38,767 nt of DNA from an uncultured Gammaproteobacteria bacterium (lineage in GTDB: Bacteria > Pseudomonadota > Gammaproteobacteria > Pseudomonadales > Azotimanducaceae): positions 1 through 38,767 of the forward strand of contig CAJWNY010000021.1 in NCBI GenBank assembly GCA_913043815.1. The letters run 5' to 3'. Every line of letters begins with the position of its first letter. Position 1 is the first letter of the stretch. This document shows, one piece after another, positions 8,674 through 17,913 of the stretch. The notes below the pieces were generated by a model. The model worked only from the letters and a program-made list of their open reading frames with translations, had not been told where the DNA came from and did not search any database. The translations under genes and the position numbers were made by a program.

Positions 8674-9026
8674 GATAGGTCTCCCAATTTTTAATAAAAA
8701 GTTTTAAATAATAGGCACTTTGTATAGGCTCCTCGATAAAAAGCGCTTAGTGAAAGGTCCCTACTTAAAGTGCGAAGCGAGGTAATTCAATAATGTTCAT
8801 CTTGGCGGTAAAGCCCGAGCATCACAACTCCTAGAGCAATGACAGAAAAAAACTTACCTTCAGTCCCCCGCTCCACAGACTTGGCCAAGCCGAAGACATA
8901 ACTTTGTCAGAGAGATTTGCACAGCGGTTTCATGCCGTTTGCCGTAACATCTAAAAAATATAGTCAGCGCCGGTCATTCTATGCGAACAAGCCGGCAACT
9001 TTATCGCGAATTTTGGTAGTTACATC
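8674..9026. other. Intergenic region between divergent genes
   Basis: 353 bases separating the GTG start of the AhpD-like gene from oligopeptidase B. No supported ORF. It contains GCACTTT (8715-8721) with its complement AAAGTGC (8767-8773), and CCTCG (8731-8735) with CGAGG (8778-8782), interleaved so that both stems together would form a pseudoknot. The pairs are short and could be chance. I see no convincing promoter or terminator. Confidence 0.4.
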
Positions 9027-11177
9027 ATGATCAGTACCCCAGCCCACCCGGGACCGACGAATGCGCCAGTGGCCCAGCGACGACCGCACAGCTATACCTT
9101 CCATAGCAACGTTGTTGAAGACCCTTATGCCTGGCTTAAAGACGCGGGTTATCCCAATGTGAGTGACCGCGAAATCTTGCAATATTTGCAGGAGGAAAAC
9201 GCTTACTTTGACGAGTTTTTTGCCCCTCACAGCGAACTGGTGAATACCCTCTTTGAAGAATTAAAGGCGCGCAAACCAGAGCAAGAGGAAAGCGTACCCT
9301 TTGTAGAAAACAACTTTAGCTACCAATGGCGCTTTGCCAAAGGTGCCCAATACCGTACTTGGTATCGCAGCAAATCGTTGACAACTGCCACAGACTTGGG
9401 TGCGCAATGGGAAACATTATTAGATGAAAATATTTTGGCCCAAGGCCACCAGTACTTTCGTTTGGGCGCGCTTTCGGTCAGCCCCGACGGCACAAAACTC
9501 GCCTACAGTGTGGATACCAATGGCAGCGAGCGCTACCAGCTACATACAATTGATTTAGCTACACGCGAGTCGCTAACCCAAAGCATAGAGAACTGTGCCG
9601 GCGAACCGGTCTGGAACAGCACTGGCGACGGTTTCATTTATCTAACTGTTAACGAACAGTGGCGTCCCAATAAGGCGTTATTTAGAGATCTAAATTCAGC
9701 TGAACCAGTGCCTGAAGATCCAGACGATGCAGTCATCGTGGAGGAAGCTGATGAATCCTTTTTCCTAAGCGTAGACCTAAGCAAAAGCCAACACTTGGTA
9801 TTTTTACATTCCGGCGACCATGTCACTACAGAGGTGCATTACCTGCCTAGAGCAGACCTGCTTACTACGCCTAAGCTGATTAGCCAACGTATGTCAGGCC
9901 ACGAATATTATGTAGATCACCAAGGTGATGATGCTGAGTCCGGCCGGCTGCTGATCAGAAGCAATCAACGTCAAGCTAACTTTGACCTATATCAGGTCGG
10001 TTTAAGCGATTCCGCCGCAAAGTCATCTGCTCAACTAGACCAATCCAACTGGCAAAGTATTGTTACTGGAGACGAGCATACTTACCTAACCAATCATATG
10101 GTTTTTAAAAAACATCTGTTTGTTGAAGTCAGAGTAGACGGCTTGGATCAAATGATGGTTGTAGAGCAAAATGGCGAAAGTCACTTTATTCAGTTGCCTG
10201 AAGAATCCTATTCGCTAGGCTTCGGCACTAATGCGGATTATGGCTCAGAATTTTTGCGCCTAGGCTATACCTCAATGGTGACTCCAAGTACGGTTTACGA
10301 CTACGCCTTAGACACCAGAGTTTTACAACAACGTAAAGTACAACTAGTACCCGGCGGTTATGACGCGAAAAACTTCGTTACCCGGCGGCTAATGGCCACG
10401 GCCAGAGATGGCACCCAGGTGCCCATAAGTTTAGTGCAACGCAAAGACACCTCAGTGGACGGCAGCGCTCCCCTTTATCTTTATGGCTATGGCGCTTACG
10501 GCCACGCTATTCCGCCCGCATTTTCAAGCAACATTATTTCCCTACTCGACAGGGGCTTCACCTTCGCTATAGCGCATATTCGTGGTGGCGATGATTTGGG
10601 CTATCACTGGTATACCCAGGGAAAGTTAAAACAACGGACCAACACATTTAACGACTTTGTAGATTGTGCAAAGCACCTAGTAGAAACTCGATACGTAGCA
10701 GCGGGACGCATAGCCATTGGGGGCGGCAGCGCCGGCGGAGAGCTTATGGGCGCAGTTGTTAATCAAGCTCCTGGGCTTTTTGGCAGCGTCGCGGCACACG
10801 TACCCTTTGTGGACGTACTCAACACCATGCTTGATGCGGATCTACCGCTGACACCAATGGAGTGGCCAGAATGGGGCAATCCAATTAAAGATGCCGAAGC
10901 ATTCGCGTTCATTCAATCGTATTCGCCCTACGATCAAGTCCGCGCTCAAGGCTATCCGCCTATAATGGTCACAGCCGGATTAAACGACCCTCGGGTAACG
11001 TACTGGGAACCTGCAAAGTGGGTAGCTAAATTACGCCACGTTAAGACGGACAGCAATGTATTGGTATTGAAAACCAATATGGGTGCCGGCCACGGCGGGC
11101 AATCAGGACGCTTTACAGCGCTAAAAGAACTGGCTGAAGAGTATGCCTTTTTCTTAGTTACATTAGGCATCAAATAA
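9027..11177 (+). CDS. ptrB: Oligopeptidase B (prolyl oligopeptidase family S9A)
   Basis: A 716-residue serine peptidase that would cut short peptides after basic residues in the cytoplasm. The N-terminal segment VVEDPYAWLKD and the middle region (about 70-430) form the beta-propeller that gates access. The C-terminal alpha/beta-hydrolase holds Ser568 in GGGSAGG, Asp654 in GLNDPRV and His689 in GAGHGG. Downstream of the nucleophile, VPFVDVLNTMLD and EWPEWGNP are characteristic of oligopeptidase B rather than prolyl endopeptidase. The usual IRGGGE loop reads IRGGDD, a small departure. No signal peptide. ATG 9027 is the only sensible start. Confidence 0.93.
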   Translation: MISTPAHPGPTNAPVAQRRPHSYTFHSNVVEDPYAWLKDAGYPNVSDREILQYLQEENAYFDEFFAPHSELVNTLFEELKARKPEQEESVPFVENNFSYQWRFAKGAQYRTWYRSKSLTTATDLGAQWETLLDENILAQGHQYFRLGALSVSPDGTKLAYSVDTNGSERYQLHTIDLATRESLTQSIENCAGEPVWNSTGDGFIYLTVNEQWRPNKALFRDLNSAEPVPEDPDDAVIVEEADESFFLSVDLSKSQHLVFLHSGDHVTTEVHYLPRADLLTTPKLISQRMSGHEYYVDHQGDDAESGRLLIRSNQRQANFDLYQVGLSDSAAKSSAQLDQSNWQSIVTGDEHTYLTNHMVFKKHLFVEVRVDGLDQMMVVEQNGESHFIQLPEESYSLGFGTNADYGSEFLRLGYTSMVTPSTVYDYALDTRVLQQRKVQLVPGGYDAKNFVTRRLMATARDGTQVPISLVQRKDTSVDGSAPLYLYGYGAYGHAIPPAFSSNIISLLDRGFTFAIAHIRGGDDLGYHWYTQGKLKQRTNTFNDFVDCAKHLVETRYVAAGRIAIGGGSAGGELMGAVVNQAPGLFGSVAAHVPFVDVLNTMLDADLPLTPMEWPEWGNPIKDAEAFAFIQSYSPYDQVRAQGYPPIMVTAGLNDPRVTYWEPAKWVAKLRHVKTDSNVLVLKTNMGAGHGGQSGRFTALKELAEEYAFFLVTLGIK

Positions 11178-11245
11178 AGTAGCGCCAGGTGAAAGACTAT
11201 AAGCCTTTCCCTAATCGCAGAGCGGCGAATAATAGGTATTAGTGG

Positions 11246-12472
11246 CTAGGAGAGCTGATCTCTTAGCTCTTGGCGAAATTCCGGCGCGGCAATTTCAATC
11301 AAAGCCTCTGCTCTAGCCCGATTAGGCAAATGCTTGAGGTGAGCCACACCAAATTCTGTCACTACTATATCTACATCAGTGCGAAGCGCCGTGACCATTT
11401 CAACCTTTTGCACTATCCGCGATACAGAACCACCCCTTGCGGTGGCATTCATAGCAACAATAGAGCGCCCACCTTTGGATGCTTTGGCCGCGCGCATAAA
11501 ATCAACTGAACCGCCGGTGCCAGAAATCTGACGACCATTAGCCACCTCAGCATTAACCTGCCCAAACAAATCTACCTCCACCGCAGAATTAATAGAGACA
11601 AAATTTTCTAGCTGGCGAATCGCTTGCACCTCATGAGTATGATCTGCACCGCGGAAACTCACATCACCGCGCTGACCAAGCCACCTCATCAGATCAGTGC
11701 TGCCCAAAGCCATACCGGTAATATGCTGGTGTCTATCAATAGCCTTGACGGCTCCGGTGATGTTGCCTGCTTGAATAAGCGCCATACCGCCATCATCGAT
11801 TAAACCACCATGCAAACCCAAGTCGTTCTTGCCTCCAAGTTGCGACAAAATAGCTGCGGGAATGGCGCCAATGCCTGTTTGCAGACAGTCGCCATCACCG
11901 ACTAACTGCGCAACCAATGTGCCAATCTGCCTAGCAGCTTCGTCTATTTTTGGCACTGGCATCTCAACTAAGGGACGGTTCGTTTCAAAGAGGTGGTCAA
12001 TTTGCTCAATGTTAATTCGTGTACTGCTTGCCGGCGCCACAAAACCAGTGTTTAGCTCAGCTATAATAATTTTAGCGGATTGCATCACCCCTTCATGAAA
12101 ATCTACATTCGGTCCAAGCCGAAGCACACCCTTGGCATCCTTAGCTACCTGAACAAGATATACGTCTACGTTATGCGCAAGGTAGTCAAATACAGCGCGC
12201 ATCTGCATAGGCAAATAATTCACTCGCGCAAGATCTGCTTTGGCTAAGGTAGAGGTCATAAAAAATGTAGTTATCGAGGATGTGGCATTCCAAGCCGTGA
12301 AATCCGTGCCATTAAGGCCGGGCAAAGGAAACTGAATGAATTCCAAATTTGCCGGTAAATCTACTTCAGCCATAGCCTTCAACAATCCAGTAGGTTCATT
12401 ACTACTACCCGCTACATAAATACGCTGCCCGGGTTGAAAGAGTTGAGACAGTTTTTGTTCTAAGTTCGACAT
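11246..12472 (-). CDS. Acetyl-CoA hydrolase/CoA-transferase family protein, atypical active site
   Basis: 408 residues with the two-domain layout of the AcCoA hydrolase/transferase family (4-hydroxybutyrate or butyryl CoA-transferases). Recognisable are TGIGAIPAAIL (199-209), INSAVEVDLFGQVNAE (294-309) and GTGGSVDFMRA (318-328). In canonical members a segment reading HTEM or HSEM carries the Glu that forms the CoA thioester. Here the aligned segment LGLHGGLIDDGG (218-229) has Gly instead. It may belong to a variant subfamily with another nucleophile, or be a non-transferase. It follows a small membrane-protein gene on the same strand by 35 bases. Confidence 0.8.
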   Translation of the reverse strand: MSNLEQKLSQLFQPGQRIYVAGSSNEPTGLLKAMAEVDLPANLEFIQFPLPGLNGTDFTAWNATSSITTFFMTSTLAKADLARVNYLPMQMRAVFDYLAHNVDVYLVQVAKDAKGVLRLGPNVDFHEGVMQSAKIIIAELNTGFVAPASSTRINIEQIDHLFETNRPLVEMPVPKIDEAARQIGTLVAQLVGDGDCLQTGIGAIPAAILSQLGGKNDLGLHGGLIDDGGMALIQAGNITGAVKAIDRHQHITGMALGSTDLMRWLGQRGDVSFRGADHTHEVQAIRQLENFVSINSAVEVDLFGQVNAEVANGRQISGTGGSVDFMRAAKASKGGRSIVAMNATARGGSVSRIVQKVEMVTALRTDVDIVVTEFGVAHLKHLPNRARAEALIEIAAPEFRQELRDQLS

Positions 12473-12507
12473 AATTTCTTATCACTATTTTTCAAATGAG
12501 CAGGCAG

Positions 12508-12867
12508 TCACTTGGACCGGTGAAGAAAAAGTAGATAGCCATAGGCGCCCACATAATAGGCAGGAGGAAACCACATGGGCCAAAGGGTAACAAACGTATC
12601 AGGCCCCATTGGCATACCCAGATAACCATGACGGACCAACAAAAAGCCGAATGCGATAAGCAAGCCAGCAACGAAGGCCAAGGATAAACCTTGCTGGGGG
12701 GAAAAAAGCACGCAAACAAAGCCGCCGCACAGGCCACCCAACCATACAGGTCCAAGTAACGCGACGATGGTAGGCAGATTCAGAAAAAGGTCCGTACTGA
12801 CGGTCCAAACAAACAGACCCAAAGACAGAGCCACGCCAGTTCGCAAAAATAACAACAATGTCAGCAC
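12508..12867 (-). CDS. Small integral membrane protein of unknown function
   Basis: 119 residues, strongly hydrophobic, with about four predicted membrane segments (roughly 3-23, 30-52, 59-78 and 96-114) and a short HRSK tail. The start is GTG 12867 with only a weak ribosome binding site. Two other frames are open across part of this stretch on the same strand, but their residue composition is less protein-like. It precedes the CoA-transferase-like gene by 35 bases and is probably cotranscribed with it. I do not recognise the family. Confidence 0.55.
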   Translation of the reverse strand: MLTLLLFLRTGVALSLGLFVWTVSTDLFLNLPTIVALLGPVWLGGLCGGFVCVLFSPQQGLSLAFVAGLLIAFGFLLVRHGYLGMPMGPDTFVTLWPMWFPPAYYVGAYGYLLFLHRSK

Positions 12868-13070
12868 TCTAAGTCCGATAAGTTAAGCAGCTTCTATAAT
12901 AAACGCATTTAGTTAGGTTCTATAGCAATGCCGTTATAGCTCACCAAGTTTCACTTGTTGTTTCATTCGCAACAAAGCGCAATAGAAAGCTACAATATAG
13001 GCGATAAAAACAAGAATCTTCCCTCATATTCAGTCCAACCGGCACTAGAATTTAGGTTAAGGACATTATA

Positions 13071-13991
13071 TTGCTGATCTATAGTCACCCTGAATACCAG
13101 AATCATCAAGTCGCCAATGGTCATGCAGAATGCCCCGAGCGTCTGAGCCACCTGCTAGCTCATTGGGACAAAATATCCCTAAGCCAGGACCTCAATTTTG
13201 TTGAACCCCAAGCAGTCTCCACCGATAGGCTCTTGGCCGTGCACCCGAAAACGCACCTCGACTTTATTGCAAAAATGTCTCCTTTAAAGGGCGAAGCTGT
13301 GGCGCCTCTCGATCCAGATACTTGGCTTGGACCGCATAGTCGCAACGCTGCCCTTTTAGCTGCAGGCGCGTTGTGCAGTGGAGTGGATGCTGTATTAGCT
13401 AACAAAGACACCCGAGTATTCTGCGCGGTTAGACCACCGGGGCATCATGCGGAGATAGACAGCGCCATGGGCTTTTGCATCTTTAACAGCGTTGCCGTTG
13501 GCGCAATGGCAGCCCTCGAACACGTTGATATAAACAGAGTCGCCATCCTCGACTTCGATGTTCACCATGGCAACGGCACCGTAGATATATTTAAGGATCG
13601 TCCAGAAGTATTAGTCTGCTCGAGCTTTCAATACCCCTATTACCCCAACCGTCACGCCGACACTCAGCGCGCCAACATAGTCAACACACCTCTTGAGGCA
13701 GGTAGCGACGGCAACAACTTTAGACAGGCCATTGAGAAGAGCTGGCTACCTGCCCTTGAACGACATAAACCGGATTTAATTTTTGTTTCGGCTGGCTTCG
13801 ACGCCCACCGACTAGACCCACTGGCATCGTTAAATTTGATAGAGGATGACTTTATTTGGATCACCAAACTCATTACCGCCACCGCTAATCAATACGCTAG
13901 AGGGCGGATTATTTCTACACTTGAAGGCGGCTATCACTTAGATGCGCTGGCAAGCTCGGCTACCGCGCACATCTTGGCTATGACCAACTGA
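13071..13991 (+). CDS. Histone-deacetylase-like amidohydrolase
   Basis: A zinc-dependent deacetylase of 306 residues related to bacterial HDAC-like amidohydrolases, acetylpolyamine amidohydrolases and AcuC. Key residues are visible: the His pair in RPPGHHAE (125-126), zinc ligands Asp163 and His165 in DFDVHHGNGT, the third ligand Asp244 in SAGFDAH, and the transition-state Tyr288 in EGGYHLD. The substrate, acetyl-lysine or a small acetylated amine, cannot be told. The TTG start has AAGGA upstream at suitable spacing, and the product begins directly with the family's N-terminal strand. About 200 bases separate it from the divergent membrane-protein gene. Confidence 0.9.
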   Translation: MLIYSHPEYQNHQVANGHAECPERLSHLLAHWDKISLSQDLNFVEPQAVSTDRLLAVHPKTHLDFIAKMSPLKGEAVAPLDPDTWLGPHSRNAALLAAGALCSGVDAVLANKDTRVFCAVRPPGHHAEIDSAMGFCIFNSVAVGAMAALEHVDINRVAILDFDVHHGNGTVDIFKDRPEVLVCSSFQYPYYPNRHADTQRANIVNTPLEAGSDGNNFRQAIEKSWLPALERHKPDLIFVSAGFDAHRLDPLASLNLIEDDFIWITKLITATANQYARGRIISTLEGGYHLDALASSATAHILAMTN

Positions 13992-14017
13992 ACTCATCCG
14001 ACCAGCTTTAATATGAA

Positions 14018-14791
14018 CTAAACTCGACCCAACATCTGGCCTCCGCCATCGCAGTAGAGGCGTTCTCCCGTTAGGTAAGAATTTTGTTCACCCACCAAAA
14101 AGCGCACTACATTAGCCACGTCTTCTGGCTGGCAAACACGGCCAAAAGGCATGCTTTCATCCAGAGAACGAATGTCTTCTACGCCCTGCACCGCATGAAT
14201 TAAACGTTTACCCATATCGGTATCCACGAGCCCAGGCGCAACTATATTGACGCGAATACCATTTGGGCGTTCTTCCTTGGCCAAGGTATAGGCCAAAGCT
14301 TCCATTGCAGTTTTGCCCATATTATAGGGCGCACCGTGACTGCCTAACGAGCGGGTAGCTACGCTTGAAATCATAATGATGTCGCCACGCGCTTCACCAC
14401 GCATTTTTGGTATCACAAGCCCTGCTAGGTAATGCGGTCCAAAAGCGTGCGTCGCTATAACCCGGCGCATTTCTGCTGGTTCAGTGTCCACTACCGCTTG
14501 GCCGCGGCTAGCAATACCCGCATTGTTAATTAGTATACTAATGGCACCCAAGTCTGCCTCAATTGCCGCAACCATTTCGGCATCTTGATCATAGTCATCT
14601 ATAGAGGCGCCGTAAGCCTTAGCCTTACCGCCCGCGGCAACAATCTGATCAACCACTTCTTGGGCAGATTCCGCGTCCCGCCGATAATTTACTGCGACGG
14701 TTGCGCCATCTGTGGCTAATGCCAACGCTATGCCGCGCCCAACTCCGCGCCCGCCACCTGTGACCAAGGCCACTCTTCCTAGTAATGACAC
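14018..14791 (-). CDS. SDR family oxidoreductase, FabG-like
   Basis: A 257-residue classical short-chain dehydrogenase. Cofactor loop TGGGRGVG (11-18), NYRRD after the second strand suggesting NADP preference, NNAG (89-92), and catalytic Ser143, Tyr156 and Lys160 (YNMGK). The C-terminal DGGG is typical of this group. GGGAGA upstream of ATG 14791 is a good ribosome binding site. It lies 54 bases downstream of a PaaG-like isomerase on the same strand, so an acyl-CoA-linked 3-ketoacyl or alcohol oxidation is likely; the substrate is inferred only from that context. Confidence 0.88.
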   Translation of the reverse strand: MSLLGRVALVTGGGRGVGRGIALALATDGATVAVNYRRDAESAQEVVDQIVAAGGKAKAYGASIDDYDQDAEMVAAIEADLGAISILINNAGIASRGQAVVDTEPAEMRRVIATHAFGPHYLAGLVIPKMRGEARGDIIMISSVATRSLGSHGAPYNMGKTAMEALAYTLAKEERPNGIRVNIVAPGLVDTDMGKRLIHAVQGVEDIRSLDESMPFGRVCQPEDVANVVRFLVGEQNSYLTGERLYCDGGGQMLGRV

Positions 14792-14845
14792 TTTCTCTCC
14801 CTGTATATTTTTACGCGAGCCAAATTTCTTTAGCCATAAAATTAG

Positions 14846-15628
14846 TTACTGGCCTTTAAATTCCGCATCACGCTTTTGCAAGAATGCAGAAACGCCCTCA
14901 CGAAAATCTTCTGAGCGACCCGCTTCGTTTTGCAACTGGGCTTCTAGCTCTAACTGCTGCTCATAAGAATTAGACCAAGTCTGCCAATAAGCTTTACGAA
15001 TAAGTGTTAGTGAGCGAGGTCCATTCGCTAGACGTTGGGCGACTTCTAAGGCACCTTTCTCGAGGCTTTCGCCATCTTCAAATAGTCTATTAACCAAACC
15101 CCATTCTTGGGCTTGCTCTGCGCCTAAGCGTTCCGCCAGCATGGACAACTCCATAGCCCGGCCCCAGCCAATCATGCGCGGCAATAAAAAAGTAGCGCCG
15201 CCATCTGGAATAAGACCAATGCGCGCAAAGGCCTGTAAAAAGAAAGCATTTTTGGATGCGCAAACAATGTCGCCCATCATGGCAAAACTCATGCCCACAC
15301 CTGCGGCGGCGCCATTAATTGCCGTGACCATTGGCATTTCTAAACCGCGCAATTCGAACATCAAAGGGTGATAGCTATTACGCAGACTAGACCCTGCCTC
15401 CCCGGACTTACGATCTGCATCATCATCCTGAAGGTTTGCGCCAGCGCAAAAAGCACGGCCGTTACCGCTTAGTAAAAGACAGCGGACTTCGCTGCCCTTA
15501 GCTTTAATCTTTGCCACTGCCTCGGCAAAATCTCTCAGCATCTGACCGCCCATGGCGTTCATAACTTCAGGATGGTTAAACTTCAAAACCGCGACACGAC
15601 CGACAAACTCTAAATGCATTCTTTCCAT
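14846..15628 (-). CDS. Enoyl-CoA hydratase/isomerase family, PaaG-like
   Basis: A 260-residue crotonase-fold enzyme. The oxyanion-hole segments are FCAGANL (60-66) and NGAAAGVG (105-112). The first hydratase Glu (position of Glu144 in mammalian crotonase) is Ser114, while Asp142 in IGLIPDGG occupies the place of the catalytic Asp of PaaG. The tail AGRSEDFREGVSAFLQKR is also very PaaG-like. It therefore probably isomerises rather than hydrates; PaaG acts on epoxyphenylacetyl-CoA and on cis-trans enoyl-CoAs. No other paa genes are in the window, so a general enoyl-CoA isomerase role is equally possible. GGGAGA precedes ATG 15628. Confidence 0.87.
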   Translation of the reverse strand: MERMHLEFVGRVAVLKFNHPEVMNAMGGQMLRDFAEAVAKIKAKGSEVRCLLLSGNGRAFCAGANLQDDDADRKSGEAGSSLRNSYHPLMFELRGLEMPMVTAINGAAAGVGMSFAMMGDIVCASKNAFFLQAFARIGLIPDGGATFLLPRMIGWGRAMELSMLAERLGAEQAQEWGLVNRLFEDGESLEKGALEVAQRLANGPRSLTLIRKAYWQTWSNSYEQQLELEAQLQNEAGRSEDFREGVSAFLQKRDAEFKGQ

Positions 15629-15776
15629 AGCAAATCTCCCTTCTTATTTTTCTACTAATGCACAAAAGACTACCTCAAAGCCAGTCAATGATCACGCGAA
15701 TGGGTTAAACACAGGGTGCAATTTAGTGGTTAGAGGTGGGCAGGTTACGCACCATGTGACCATTTGCTATGATGAA

Positions 15777-16745
15777 ATGATGCATAGCCTTAACGAAGAT
15801 AGCCCTATCAAAAACAGTGAATCCAGCCACGGACACAGCCATAGCCACGGCCACTCTCACCACCATCACAGCGGCGACAAAAAAGCACTGAAAAAGGCGT
15901 TTATCCTTATCTCCACCTTTATGTTTGTGGAATTAGGTGTAGGCATCTGGACTAATGCATTGGTTTTATTAGCCGACGCCGGACATATGTTTTTAGACGC
16001 CACGGCACTGGGCCTTGCCTGGTGGGCGGCGCACATTGCTGACCGTGGTTTTGATCAAAAACTCTCTTATGGCTATCACCGCTTTCAGGTATTGGCAGCA
16101 TTCGTAAATGGGCTAACCCTAGTGGTGCTTGTTGTTTGGATCAGTGTGGAAGCAACTATGCGATTGTTCTCTCCTGAAGCCATGCTGCCACTCCCTGCGT
16201 TGTTAGTGGCAATCACCGGGTTTCTGGTAAATCTAATCGCCTTCCGCTGGCTTCATGACACCAGTGGCAACACCAATATTCGCAGTGCGGCGCTGCACGT
16301 TTTAGGCGATTTACTGGGCTCTACCGCAGCCATCATTGCCACATTAGCGGTACTTGTTTTCGGCTGGCTGTACGCAGACCCCATACTAACCCTCATTATT
16401 GTGGTAATTCTCTCTCGAGGGGCTTACTACGTTGTCAAAGAGTCCGCGCACATTCTTCTAGAAGGCGTGCCTGAGGGTGTAAATCTTGGGGATATAGAAA
16501 CGACGCTATCCAATGAGGTATCTGACGTTATTCAAGTACACCATGTACACGCTTGGGGACTCACCGCCGAAAAACCATTGCTCACACTGCACGCTTTGGT
16601 CAATGAGGGCGCAAAGATTCAAGTGGTGGTAAAAGACATTAAGCAGGTGCTGCGCAACGTTTACAAAATTGAGCATTCAACCATTCAGGTTGAAATTGGA
16701 CCTTGCCCAGATGATCATAGTGAGCACGACGAACATAGTCATTAG
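15777..16745 (+). CDS. Cation diffusion facilitator, zinc-type (CzcD/ZitB-like)
   Basis: A 322-residue inner-membrane metal/proton antiporter. A His-rich cytoplasmic N-terminus (residues 18-31, alternating His/Gly/Ser) is followed by six membrane segments. The transport site is visible as HxxxD in helix 2 (His70, Asp74 within ADAGHMFLD) and HxxxD in helix 5 (His174, Asp178), the pattern for Zn/Cd/Co. A cytoplasmic C-terminal ferredoxin-like domain follows, with a second His/Asp-rich tail. An open frame extends back to 15552, antisense to the PaaG-like gene, but that part is not protein-like. Starts at ATG 15777, ATG 15780 or GTG 15756 are all possible. Confidence 0.92.
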   Translation: MMHSLNEDSPIKNSESSHGHSHSHGHSHHHHSGDKKALKKAFILISTFMFVELGVGIWTNALVLLADAGHMFLDATALGLAWWAAHIADRGFDQKLSYGYHRFQVLAAFVNGLTLVVLVVWISVEATMRLFSPEAMLPLPALLVAITGFLVNLIAFRWLHDTSGNTNIRSAALHVLGDLLGSTAAIIATLAVLVFGWLYADPILTLIIVVILSRGAYYVVKESAHILLEGVPEGVNLGDIETTLSNEVSDVIQVHHVHAWGLTAEKPLLTLHALVNEGAKIQVVVKDIKQVLRNVYKIEHSTIQVEIGPCPDDHSEHDEHSH

Positions 16746-16799
16746 CGGTGTGCCCAGCGCACGCAGATGCGCTGTAACCATTATCAGGACTTCATTGAA

Positions 16800-17801
16800 T
16801 TAACCTGTGGCTAATAAATCCAACGCTCTGTCTATCAACGGTTTCATCGACAGCGCGGTGGTTTCCCAAACCTCGTCTTCGCGTTTACCGCGTCTATGCA
16901 AACTCAAGTTTAGACCACTGATAATGGCAAATTTGTAGGCCGCCAATGCTCGGTACCAATTAATGTTTTGTACTTCTTGACCATAAGCATTTTGATACAG
17001 GTCAATCAGCGTATCTGGCGTTAAGAACATTGTACGGTCTGTATTTTCTACCCAAGCTTCCCCATCACTGAAGGTACAAATCCATCCGACATCATTCAAT
17101 GTTGCTCCTACGCCTGTTAATTCCCAGTCTATGAGCGCAAGCAGTTGGGCATCTTTTGATGCAAATAAATTGGCAGTTTGGAAGTCTCCGTGAAAGATGC
17201 CTACTGGCGCGTTTTGCGGCACAGTGTCGAGCAATCTTTGACGCACCGCAGGGACATCTTTTAGCCGCTCTGGTTCTGCGGCCTTGGCATAGAATCTGTC
17301 CCAACGAGTTACATCGTCGGCAAAGGGTACCGGATCGCCCAGATACGGTACTTTGCTAATATCAACTTTGTGTACCGCAGCCAAAGACGACATCGCTTGG
17401 CGACCAAACTCATGAATTTGATCAGCACTGAGATTAGAACCCCAGTCCTCGGCGCCCAAACGCATAACATCGCCTTCTAACCAAGGCACAATAAAATAGG
17501 GACTGCCAAACCACTGCTCATCGTCTCCTGACCATTTTACTGAGCAATGTGGCACGCCGGTACCATCCAACGCATTGAGCACTGCCACCTGCCGCAGCAC
17601 ATCGGCTGTACCTACCCAGTTCACGCCGGGAGGTGGCAAGCGAATAAACCACGAATCTTTCTGCCCTGCATACGCCACACGAAAACCATAGGCAAATCCC
17701 GCATGACCAGGCATGGTAATGACTTCCTGTATTTCTACAGGCGATGAATAACGCGCCTCGCAAAAAGGTATTAGCCGCGCTCTAAGTTCTTCTAACTCCA
17801 T
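16800..17801 (-). CDS. APH-like phosphotransferase (ACAD10/11 kinase-domain type)
   Basis: A 333-residue aminoglycoside-phosphotransferase-fold kinase. The catalytic loop is HGDFQTANLF (His204, Asp206, Asn211) and the metal-binding Asp is in IDWELTG (Asp225). Such proteins in lipid-degrading bacteria resemble the kinase part of human ACAD10 and ACAD11, which act on 4-hydroxyacyl-CoAs; antibiotic resistance is unlikely. It lies 112 bases downstream of an acyl-CoA ligase on the same strand, which supports an acyl-CoA-related role. The N-terminal lobe is short and the usual nucleotide-binding Lys is replaced by the FIRLPPP segment seen in this subgroup. Confidence 0.85.
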   Translation of the reverse strand: MELEELRARLIPFCEARYSSPVEIQEVITMPGHAGFAYGFRVAYAGQKDSWFIRLPPPGVNWVGTADVLRQVAVLNALDGTGVPHCSVKWSGDDEQWFGSPYFIVPWLEGDVMRLGAEDWGSNLSADQIHEFGRQAMSSLAAVHKVDISKVPYLGDPVPFADDVTRWDRFYAKAAEPERLKDVPAVRQRLLDTVPQNAPVGIFHGDFQTANLFASKDAQLLALIDWELTGVGATLNDVGWICTFSDGEAWVENTDRTMFLTPDTLIDLYQNAYGQEVQNINWYRALAAYKFAIISGLNLSLHRRGKREDEVWETTALSMKPLIDRALDLLATG

Positions 17802-17913
17802 ACCCTGCTCCCCAAGAGTTTCCTACCGATCTAGATCACCGACAATGTAAGCCGGTTAGTTTTTACCAATAAGGTAAGCAAAAATGCTCACCCACTTCCG
17901 GACAAAGACGCCT

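Noticed and set aside
16756-16773. AGCGCA/TGCGCT hairpin between the convergent CDF and kinase genes
   Set aside because: Six-bp stem without a T-run on either strand; too weak to call a terminator.
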